Shown in pieces: positions 1-4,725 of a DNA stretch of 5,234 nt. The stretch lies in assembly GCA_001800075.1 (NCBI GenBank), contig MGUR01000042.1, positions 17,960 to 23,193 of the forward strand, in the 5' to 3' direction. The DNA comes from Elusimicrobia bacterium RIFCSPLOWO2_01_FULL_59_12 (GTDB lineage Bacteria; Elusimicrobiota; Elusimicrobia; 2-01-FULL-59-12). Position 1 is the first letter of the stretch. Each line of letters begins with the position of its first letter. The notes under the pieces are model-generated. The model was not told the origin of the DNA. It was given only the letters and a program-made list of their open reading frames with translations, and made no database searches. The position numbers and the translations under genes were made by a program.

Positions 1-181
1 TCGTGCCGCGACTTCCGACAGCCATCCGCTCCACGCTTTACTCGGAAGTAGTCGGAAGCCAAACCACTTCCGAGTAAATGGATGTTATCGCCCCGGACTT
101 GAACGGCGCAACGTAGGGCTTTTCGAAGACTCTATGAAGCATGGGACCCACGACCCGCGCCCAGCCGGTCGGCCGCAGGCG
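1..181. other. left-edge region without a supportable gene
   Basis: No reading frame here resembles a known protein. A 34-codon minus-strand frame (38-142) exists, but its stop lies inside the inverted repeat at 37-78 and its product is not recognisable. The visible structure is a cluster of ACTTCCGA-type octamers: forward at 11-18 and 66-73, reversed at 42-49, with a 7-base match reversed at 52-58. The stretch could be the end of a mobile element, a terminator or an operator. I cannot choose between these. Confidence 0.5.
37..78. repeat. 13-bp perfect inverted repeat
   Basis: TTTACTCGGAAGT at 37-49 is matched exactly by its reverse complement ACTTCCGAGTAAA at 66-78, leaving a 16-nt loop. 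An alternative pairing exists between CTTCCGAC (12-19) and GTCGGAAG (51-58). No T-tract follows on either strand, so an ordinary intrinsic terminator is unlikely. A recombinase or regulator binding site, or an element end, is possible. Confidence 0.7.
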
Positions 182-640
182 CTACGCCCACTGTTCCGCC
201 AGGTCCCCCAGATTGGAGTCTTTGGCCCAGAAGAAAACGAGACGAGTTACCGCATTGACCGTGTCCCGCAACAGGGGATATCCCCCTGATGGGGGTGTTT
301 GCGGCCTGTTTTCATGTTTGTTGACGGTGTTTTCACACGTGTTTTCAGTGTTTTCAGTGTTTTCAGGCGTGTTTTCATTGTTTTCATCCGATGATCCGGG
401 TGTTTTCACCCTGTTTTCATGTTTGTTCCCATGGCTCAAAGATAACCGCCACATTTCTCTGCCGCTGAGCGCTTGCCCGGCGATTGAATCCTGAACGTCG
501 GATGGCAGTTTGAGAAGAGCGAGGACTTGGCTTAAATAAGCGCGCTTTTGCGGAACACCCAGCTTTTCGATATCCATCGAATTATCCCGTCCCGCTGGAG
601 TATCGCGACCATCCTGCCAGCACAGGAAAATAGACGACAT
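182..640 (-). CDS. ParB/KorB-like HTH fragment with ENT-repeat tail, hypothetical
   Basis: This 152-residue protein is not a named family. Residues about 30-67 read like the core of a ParB/KorB-type HTH, with a segment of form LSQVLALLKLPxxVQ followed by LSGREMWRL. The helices that normally precede this core are short or missing, so the protein may be a truncated relic. Residues about 73-116 are low-complexity and rich in Glu, Asn and Thr, with ENT repeated several times and the motif NKHENR near the end. The last 35 residues are unrecognised. An AGGA sequence nine bases before the ATG at 638-640 supports this start; an internal ATG at 575-577 has GGGA nearby and is the alternative. It is divergent from the Fic gene and shares its 95-bp control region. 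The same HTH signature recurs in the gene ending at 4725. Function is unknown; DNA binding is inferred. Confidence 0.5.
   Translation of the reverse strand: MSSIFLCWQDGRDTPAGRDNSMDIEKLGVPQKRAYLSQVLALLKLPSDVQDSIAGQALSGREMWRLSLSHGNKHENRVKTPGSSDENNENTPENTENTENTCENTVNKHENRPQTPPSGGYPLLRDTVNAVTRLVFFWAKDSNLGDLAEQWA
305..427. repeat. GTTTTCA repeat array (nine copies)
   Basis: GTTTTCA begins at 308, 329, 341, 350, 359, 371, 380, 402 and 413. Most spacings are 9, 12 or 21 bases and keep the minus-strand reading frame, giving Glu-Asn-(Thr) units. The copy at 402 is out of phase. The array is bounded by an exact 18-bp direct repeat, CCTGTTTTCATGTTTGTT, at 305-322 and 410-427. It lies inside the minus-strand gene, so it is most simply a coding microsatellite. 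An iteron-like binding array is an alternative. Confidence 0.8.
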
Positions 641-650
641 CGTAATTTAT

Positions 651-662
651 CCTATATATAGG
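651..662. promoter_or_regulatory. 12-bp perfect palindrome CCTATATATAGG
   Basis: The palindrome lies 11 bases upstream of the ATG of the minus-strand gene at 182-640 and overlaps its AGGA ribosome-binding motif. A repressor bound here would block that gene. It could instead be part of an AT-rich promoter. No regulator is identified. Confidence 0.4.
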
Positions 663-680
663 TCTGTTTTAGATGCAGAA

Positions 681-710
681 ACAATTATGTATACAATTAG
701 TTGACAATTA
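681..710 (+). promoter_or_regulatory. three phased ACAATTA direct repeats, candidate operator
   Basis: Exact ACAATTA copies lie at 681-687, 693-699 and 704-710. Their starts are 12 and 11 bases apart, close to one helical turn, so all three face the same side of the DNA. The last copy overlaps the -35 box of the Fic promoter. The surrounding sequence (696-712) is also a near-palindrome. This layout suits a repressor acting on the Fic gene and perhaps its divergent neighbour. The winged helix at the Fic C terminus is the obvious candidate, by inference only. Confidence 0.45.
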
Positions 711-729
711 ATCGCCTCTAAAATACACT
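701..729 (+). promoter_or_regulatory. sigma70-type promoter of the Fic gene
   Basis: A perfect -35 box TTGACA (701-706) is followed after exactly 17 bases by TACACT (724-729), which matches TATAAT at four of six positions. The first 13 bases, TTGACAATTAATC, are the same as those of the E. coli trp/tac promoter. Transcription would start near 735-737, at the GTG start codon at 736, which implies a leaderless message. Confidence 0.7.
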
Positions 730-735
730 GTTATC

Positions 736-1761
736 GTGCTGGCTGGTTACCACCCTTCATTTCAAAGGTCTGCCCTCCTGGTCCGTAATTTGGCCGAGGC
801 GTCCAGCCTGCGCGCCTGGGTTCAGCAACAACTTATAGATGTCTCATGGGTGGGACCCACCCAGCGGGACGCTTTAATCCGACTAGCTCACTATTCCACC
901 CGCATCGAAGGCAACCCACTGACGCTGCCCGAGGTGGAAGCCCTCGCGGCCGGCAAAGATTTACCGGTGGAGGAACGTGCCAAACGGGAGGTCCTCAACT
1001 ACTTCGCCGCCCTACGTTGGATCTGGCGCTCCGGTCCAAAAGTCATTCAAGAAGCAGACGTTTTGAAACTCCATCGCCTCCTCACACAGAGTATTCTTCC
1101 TGCCGATGAAGTTGGCACCTATAAGACGAAACCGAATGCCGTCTTCGCCGGAGACCAAATCATCTACCGTCCGCCGTCCCCCGGGCTGTGCCCGGAATTC
1201 ACCCGCGACCTGCTGAAATGGCTTAACTCAAGCGACTCTTTAATCGAACACCCGGTCATCGCCGCCGCCATCGCGCACCATCGTTTCGTTTCGATCCACC
1301 CTTTCACGGACGGCAATGGTCGCGCTTCCCGGTGCTTAGAATCCTGGATACTATTTCGCCGGGAATTCGATACCCACCATATCTTCGCCTTGGATGAATT
1401 CTTTGAGCTGGACCGCAAGCGTTACGACCGGGAGATCCAGGCCGCCCGGGACCGCGACAACGAATTGACGAGCTGGTTGGAATACGTAAGCGAAGGGGTT
1501 ATCGTCACCCTGCGCAAAACCCAGCAGCGCATCCAAGCCTTACGAGCCAAGGGTACCGGGCCCCGAATCACCCTGAACGGTACGCAGGAACGAATTCTGC
1601 AAATCTTGACTCAATCCCCGGCGATGAAAGGAAGTGACCTCGCCCATGCACTCAAAATTTCACGTGCGCTGTTCAGCAGGGCGATGCGCCCGTTACTGGA
1701 GGCGGGTTTGGTAGTGAAGGAAGGTTCCACCAAAGCAGCGGTTTACCGCCTAAAGGGATAG
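736..1761 (+). CDS. class II Fic protein, predicted AMP transferase, with C-terminal winged helix
   Basis: Fic enzymes usually transfer AMP from ATP to a hydroxyl side chain of a target protein. This 341-residue protein has an N-terminal helical Fic_N-like part (about 1-70) containing STRIEGN at 54-60. That fits the inhibitory [S/T]xxxE[G/N] motif, whose Glu (E58) blocks productive ATP binding in class II Fic proteins. The target-docking flap lies around 127-149. The catalytic loop HPFTDGNGRASR at 188-199 is complete, with catalytic His188, metal-binding Asp192 and Arg199. Residues about 280-341 look like a winged helix, so the protein may bind DNA and regulate its own gene. The target protein is unknown. 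GTG at 736 is the start because a stop lies in frame at 709-711 and the next in-frame Met is at residue 297. It has no ribosome-binding site and begins at the predicted transcription start. It converges on the AlbA_2/GHKL gene. Confidence 0.92.
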   Translation: MLAGYHPSFQRSALLVRNLAEASSLRAWVQQQLIDVSWVGPTQRDALIRLAHYSTRIEGNPLTLPEVEALAAGKDLPVEERAKREVLNYFAALRWIWRSGPKVIQEADVLKLHRLLTQSILPADEVGTYKTKPNAVFAGDQIIYRPPSPGLCPEFTRDLLKWLNSSDSLIEHPVIAAAIAHHRFVSIHPFTDGNGRASRCLESWILFRREFDTHHIFALDEFFELDRKRYDREIQAARDRDNELTSWLEYVSEGVIVTLRKTQQRIQALRAKGTGPRITLNGTQERILQILTQSPAMKGSDLAHALKISRALFSRAMRPLLEAGLVVKEGSTKAAVYRLKG

Positions 1762-1866
1762 TATGCTTTTGCGAGGGATGTGAATGTATTTCGGAATTCT
1801 AAGAGGTCCCACCGAACCCTTAGGCGCTTGCTTTGATACGTCTACTGTGTGGGGAAACGCTTCTGG

Positions 1867-1885
1867 ACAGCCGGGCGGGTTCGCC
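1867..1885 (+). repeat. 19-bp direct repeat, copy 1
   Basis: ACAGCCGGGCGGGTTCGCC is identical to positions 4047-4065. Matching stops at both ends, so it is a short conserved module and not the edge of a longer visible duplication. A chance 19-bp match in a window this size is very unlikely. Both copies sit just before GC-rich hairpins. Confidence 0.85.
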
Positions 1886-1889
1886 AATA

Positions 1890-1925
1890 CGTAGCGGCGG
1901 AAGAGTCCCTCGTGCTGCCGTTACG
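1890..1925. repeat. 11-bp-stem hairpin
   Basis: CGTAGCGGCGG (1890-1900) pairs with 1915-1925 over 11 positions, two of them G-U, around a 14-nt loop. The loop contains a small GAG/CTC pairing. It begins five bases after the first 19-bp repeat copy. No U-run follows it. Confidence 0.6.
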
Positions 1926-1983
1926 CTATCCGGGAATAAATCGAGTGCTTCTTTGTCGGAACTATTCGCCGCCCCTTCTTAAG

Positions 1984-2017
1984 GCCGATCCGTCACGCAG
2001 TGCGTGGCGAATTTGGC
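1984..2017. repeat. long imperfect palindrome
   Basis: The core pairs CGTCACGC (1991-1998) with GCGTGGCG (2002-2009) through an AGT loop, with one G-U pair. Beyond mismatches, outer GCC (1984-1986) pairs with GGC (2015-2017). It ends 31 bases before the stop codon of the minus-strand gene. It could act as an mRNA 3' structure for either convergent transcript. It may also belong to the same palindrome family as 4092-4137, with which it shares a CCGYCAC theme. Confidence 0.55.
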
Positions 2018-2048
2018 TGACGATTCGGTTTCACATCGACTTTTTGGC

Positions 2049-3515
2049 TCATGGGTTCTCCAGTTGTTTTCGGCCCTTGGGTGTCGTTACATATCTCTGT
2101 CTGGGGCTATTGGGCGAATCGGGATCGGTCATCGCAAGAAGTCCATTTTCCAAAAAAGGATGAAGATACTGTTTCCTAAAGCTGGCTCGATGGCTCAGCT
2201 TCAAATAGGTCATCATCTGCATTTTACTCCTCGGTTCGAGACAAAACTGGAGCAGATCGGCCCGTTGCCTTACTGGGTCGCTACTGGGTCGGTACTGGGT
2301 CGCTACTGGGTCGGTCGTTCTTTTCGTGTCTGAAAGCGCGGCCCATTCTTTATCGCTATACCGCCTGAAAGATAGATCAAAGAAAGCCCCGAATTTAAAC
2401 TGAGGTTGGATGCCGCGCTCTCTTTCAACGGCTTCTCTCATCCGTCGAATACCACTTCCAGCACGTTCGACCTCGCCCACGCGGCTGCCTATTTCGGCCA
2501 CAAGAGGGTTACGACGCATACTCACCTCTCCAAATTCGCTTGGTTTAAGCCCCGCCGGCAATCCCCCCGGGTTTGTGATCCGCAGTTGGCTGGGGTCAAT
2601 CTCCATGATGACGTTGGCCCCCACTACGGAGAAGTCTCTGTGTACCAGGGAATTTATGATTCCTTCGCGAAGGGCTTTCTTTGGGATTTCGTGATGATCA
2701 ATACGTTTAAGCCCTTCAATTTCGTAGCGCAATCGGAGATGGCGAAGCAGAAAGATCTCGGCCTGTTCGGCGTTCTCCAAAAGACCTTCTTCCAGATCCT
2801 TGCGATCCAAAATTTCCGTGCGCTCGGGCGTCTTGTAAAGAATACAGGTGACACGCGCCTGGGGAAGGAATCGGATGGGCTCCTTGGCAAAAAATAGGGC
2901 GCAGGCGTTGTTGACAACGATTTGTTTTCCGTCACGACGAGCCAATTCCAGACTGACCAGCAAGTTTTCGACAGAAAGGCCGCGTGTAACGATTTCGGCC
3001 TTCTTCAGAAACGACCGGAACACCGGGCGATTAAAATCCTTCGGGTAGTTGAATCCTTTGCTGTCCCGGCGTTCCAAAGACACTGGATCAATCGAGCGAA
3101 CAAAATCCACGAGCTCATTGCGGTTCAGCTTTTGACTGCTGGCCCCCATCCGGACGTAATACCCACCGGAGGAGCCATAGGGCTTCTCTTTGCCTTCCGG
3201 TACACGAACTATCAAAAGATCGTGGCCTTGGTATTTGAAGGAGCGTACGTCGACCGTAATTGGCGGATCGCATCCCCGGCCGGTACTGTGGATCTGAGAA
3301 AGGAGCTTATTGCTTACCGTTACACCTTTGATTTCTTTGGTGTCGGACACGCCCACGTAAATCCGACCGCCCTCGGCGTTGGCAAAACCAACGATCTCTT
3401 TTGCCAAAGAATCTGACATCGATTGCTTAAACTCGACAAACTGCCCCTCCGGCGAAGAAATATCGACAGCAAATTCTTCCGGAACTGAGTGACGGGGGGC
3501 ATTGTGTTTTGGCAT
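2049..3515 (-). CDS. AlbA_2 (Schlafen-like) / GHKL ATPase-domain regulator with C-terminal winged helix
   Basis: The 488-residue protein has the layout of the AlbA_2 plus HATPase_c_4 family, often annotated as a transcriptional regulator or RecG-like helicase. The AlbA_2 domain (about 20-130) shows FVEFKQS at 26-32, the segment KEIVGFANAEGGRIYVGV, and a YYVRMG strand. The GHKL-like domain (about 274-365) has ALREGIINSLVHRD (281-294, N box), NPGGLP (315-320), and RNPL with GSGIRRM (335-359). Residues 402-415 are a repeat-derived hinge. Residues about 420-488 form a Fic-like winged helix with HRASFRKQYL and a TDPDSPNSPRQRY wing. ATG at 3513-3515 is preferred: GGAAGG lies ten bases upstream and family homology begins soon after. 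The frame continues upstream to 3677, but only antisense to recombinase sequence. Function is likely DNA or RNA binding under nucleotide control; the ligand is unknown. Mutation to a changed hinge copy number would alter the C terminus. Confidence 0.88.
   Translation of the reverse strand: MPKHNAPRHSVPEEFAVDISSPEGQFVEFKQSMSDSLAKEIVGFANAEGGRIYVGVSDTKEIKGVTVSNKLLSQIHSTGRGCDPPITVDVRSFKYQGHDLLIVRVPEGKEKPYGSSGGYYVRMGASSQKLNRNELVDFVRSIDPVSLERRDSKGFNYPKDFNRPVFRSFLKKAEIVTRGLSVENLLVSLELARRDGKQIVVNNACALFFAKEPIRFLPQARVTCILYKTPERTEILDRKDLEEGLLENAEQAEIFLLRHLRLRYEIEGLKRIDHHEIPKKALREGIINSLVHRDFSVVGANVIMEIDPSQLRITNPGGLPAGLKPSEFGEVSMRRNPLVAEIGSRVGEVERAGSGIRRMREAVERERGIQPQFKFGAFFDLSFRRYSDKEWAALSDTKRTTDPVATQYRPSSDPVRQRADLLQFCLEPRSKMQMMTYLKLSHRASFRKQYLHPFLENGLLAMTDPDSPNSPRQRYVTTPKGRKQLENP
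2271..2314. repeat. four tandem 11-bp repeats in the AlbA_2/GHKL hinge
   Basis: TACTGGGTCGC and TACTGGGTCGG alternate at 2271, 2282, 2293 and 2304, forming two 22-bp double units. On the coding (minus) strand, successive units are read in different frames, giving the peptide DPVATQYRPSSDPV between the GHKL part and the winged helix. Because 11 is not a multiple of three, gain or loss of one unit shifts the frame of the C-terminal domain. Confidence 0.9.
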
Positions 3516-3534
3516 AGATATGAAACCTTCCGGA

Positions 3535-3557
3535 ACCGTCGGAAGCCGACTGACGGT
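3535..3557 (-). promoter_or_regulatory. alternative hairpins in the AlbA_2/GHKL 5' leader
   Basis: ACCGTC (3535-3540) and GACGGT (3552-3557) form an inverted repeat. Overlapping it is a tighter hairpin, GTCGG-AAG-CCGAC (3538-3550, plus strand). The two pairings exclude each other. They lie between the candidate promoter and the GGAAGG ribosome-binding site, so they may affect translation or form an operator. Confidence 0.3.
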
Positions 3558-3558
3558 C

Positions 3559-3567
3559 ATTTTAGCA
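3559..3567 (-). promoter_or_regulatory. candidate extended -10 promoter of the AlbA_2/GHKL gene
   Basis: On the minus strand the sequence reads TGCTAAAAT, a TGn extended -10 with a TAAAAT box. No good -35 box is found 16-18 bases upstream, which extended -10 promoters can tolerate. A start near 3552 would give a leader of about 37 nt that contains the GGAAGG ribosome-binding site. Confidence 0.35.
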
Positions 3568-3639
3568 AACCGTGTAATTTCCGTCCCCAGAAATAGCTTG
3601 AGTAATTGCCGCAACGAAGGTAGTTGTGTTCCTTGCGAC

Positions 3640-4017
3640 GAGGCCGAAATTGGCAAGGCGGAGGCGGATCTTCGCAACGTTACTCAGATTCTGACCAAAG
3701 AAGGGCCGAACTCACCTCGCTATCAAACCCTCATGAGCACCCTGGACGCCATACTTGCCAAGAAAAAAGAGCTGGAGGCGAAGCTGATCCCGGTAGAAGA
3801 CGAGATCAAGGACTTGGAAACGCGGAACATCGACTCCGAAGTCCTGCGTCGGCAGTTGGGTAACTTCCTCGCAGTTTTCAAGAAGCTGAGCTATTACGAC
3901 CAGCGGGAGGCGATGCAGTTGCTGGTGAAGGACGTGGCCTTTGACGGCCAGACCAAGTGGGTCAAGACCAACCTGCGGCCATTGCCGAAGGTGTGGGGCG
4001 ACCTGACAGTGCTGGAA
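3640..4017 (+). pseudogene. large serine recombinase, C-terminal remnant
   Basis: About 126 residues match the tail of large serine recombinases. A Glu/Lys/Leu-rich coiled coil (EAEIGKAEADL, then AKKKELEAKL and EIKDLE) is followed by the conserved pattern 'ID-x-E-x-L...F...L...R..MQLLVKDVAFDG'. In full-length proteins this coiled coil follows the catalytic, recombinase and zinc-ribbon domains. All of these, including the catalytic Ser region, are absent. Sequence upstream of about 3640 is the leader and start of the minus-strand AlbA_2/GHKL gene. No credible start lies at the homology boundary, although a plus-strand frame happens to stay open from 3502. The fragment is therefore a 5'-truncated relic and cannot recombine DNA alone. 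Its frame continues without a stop into the downstream HTH gene. Confidence 0.75.
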
Positions 4018-4040
4018 GGGATGCTTGTTCCTTTAAAACC

Positions 4041-4137
4041 CGCCACACAGCCGGGCGGGTTCGCCGGGCCATGTGGCGTAAGCCAAGCCCCGTCCGCCAC
4101 ACTGCGGGCGGACGGATCCGCCTGTCGTGTGGCGGAC
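4041..4137. repeat. tandem palindromic GC-rich element
   Basis: Two successive hairpins are visible. The first has arms CGCCACA (4041-4047) and TGTGGCG (4072-4078). The second has perfect 11-bp arms GTCCGCCACAC (4092-4102) and GTGTGGCGGAC (4127-4137), enclosing a smaller GGCGGA/TCCGCC stem (4107-4122). The block interrupts the plus-strand frame without introducing a stop. It encodes a Gly/Ala/Pro-rich stretch unlike the proteins on either side. This resembles an inserted palindromic repeat of REP or BIME type. Confidence 0.75.
4047..4065 (+). repeat. 19-bp direct repeat, copy 2
   Basis: Identical to 1867-1885 (ACAGCCGGGCGGGTTCGCC). Here it fills most of the loop side of the first hairpin of the tandem palindromic element. 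Confidence 0.85.
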
Positions 4138-4173
4138 CCCAAAACCGACGGTAATCGAACACCAACGGAGCAA

Positions 4174-4725
4174 ATGAATGCGGTTTTGGGGGCAATGTTC
4201 ACTCCTGTTGCGTATTTCCAATTTTCAGACACTATCCCCTTCGACTACGTAAACCGGAAAAAAGGCCTTATATTGCTTGTTTCACCCCAAGAGGCCACCT
4301 TGATCCGGTCCAAGCAACGCCGCTATCGCCCTCTCCGTGAGCCCTCCATAAAGAGGATGTTGCAGTTGGGGGTCCGATTAGGATTCGAACTTTTGCAGGA
4401 CCCAAAGCTCAGCCGGGTTGCTCTTGCGAAGCGCCATCGGCTGGAGCCAACCGTACTTACCCGGCTTCTTCACCTCACCAAATTGGCCCCAGAGATCCAA
4501 GAATACATCCGCGCGATGCCAGCCACACAACGTGCCGGGCCAATTACACTGGGGCGGCTGGTCCCCTTGGCACGAAGCCCGGACCACAGTCACCAGCTGG
4601 AAGAGTTCAAGAATCTGCTAATCCGCCCCGCCCGAGCCCGCCGAAGACCAAGCCCCACCGAAGCTCTCTCAAACAAAATCAACCTCAAAGCCACAGAAAA
4701 AATTCAAGCCGCCTTGCCCAGATGA
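4174..4725 (+). CDS. recombinase-associated ParB/KorB-like HTH protein
   Basis: Genes of this kind commonly follow serine recombinases in several environmental phyla; their role is not established. The predicted 183-residue protein has a basic segment KQRRYRPLREPSIKRML (about 47-63). It is followed by an HTH core at about 78-112, with KLSRVALAKRHRL and then a LTRLLHLTKLAPEIQEYI helix pair, as in ParB/KorB-type DNA-binding proteins. An ITLGRLVPLA segment matches the next conserved element of this group. The tail is Arg/Lys-rich. The frame is continuous with the upstream recombinase remnant, so the start is uncertain. ATG 4174 has GGAG only three bases upstream; ATG 4195 is another choice, and a fusion read from the remnant is possible. 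The last 22 bases overlap a convergent gene. DNA binding is well supported; control or assistance of recombination is inference. Confidence 0.7.
   Translation: MNAVLGAMFTPVAYFQFSDTIPFDYVNRKKGLILLVSPQEATLIRSKQRRYRPLREPSIKRMLQLGVRLGFELLQDPKLSRVALAKRHRLEPTVLTRLLHLTKLAPEIQEYIRAMPATQRAGPITLGRLVPLARSPDHSHQLEEFKNLLIRPARARRRPSPTEALSNKINLKATEKIQAALPR

Larger units (their letters stand above)
1762..2048. other. convergent intergenic region with structured repeats, no gene
   Basis: The stretch separates the 3' ends of the Fic and AlbA_2/GHKL genes. A plus-strand frame opening with GTG at 1849 runs antisense into the neighbouring gene and resembles nothing known, so it is not called. The region contains a 19-bp repeat copy (1867-1885) and two hairpins (1890-1925 and 1984-2017). 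Neither hairpin has a T-tract. A bidirectional terminator role is possible but unproven. Confidence 0.6.

Noticed and set aside
305..427. GTTTTCA repeats as a CRISPR array
   Set aside because: The units are only 7 bp and the spacers 2-15 bp, far too short. There are no cas genes.
141..494. Plus-strand frame over the GTTTTCA array giving a Phe/Ser/Val-rich protein
   Set aside because: It is the antisense reading of the ENT repeat, has no ribosome-binding site and no family resemblance. The minus-strand gene explains the sequence better.
1799..1823. CTAAG/CTTAG inverted repeat after the Fic gene as a terminator
   Set aside because: Only a 5-bp stem, a large loop and no T-tract.
1849..2163. 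Plus-strand 104-codon GTG frame in the convergent gap
   Set aside because: It is formed from palindromic repeats and then antisense to the AlbA_2/GHKL gene. No recognisable protein pattern.
3538..3547. 10-bp match GTCGGAAGCC to positions 51-60 as a pair of att sites
   Set aside because: A 10-bp exact match is expected by chance many times in a window of this size, and the flanks do not match.
3516..3677. 54-residue N-terminal extension of the AlbA_2/GHKL protein
   Set aside because: It is antisense to recombinase-derived sequence and lacks family similarity. The internal ATG at 3513-3515 has a good ribosome-binding site.
3957..4232. Several overlapping frames on both strands across the palindromic linker
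   Set aside because: GC-rich palindromes keep many frames open. The products are Arg/Pro/Gly-rich and not protein-like.
4375..4400. tRNA-like GGATTCGAAC motif
   Set aside because: The T-stem does not pair beyond one base pair and no acceptor or anticodon arms are found. It lies inside the HTH coding sequence.
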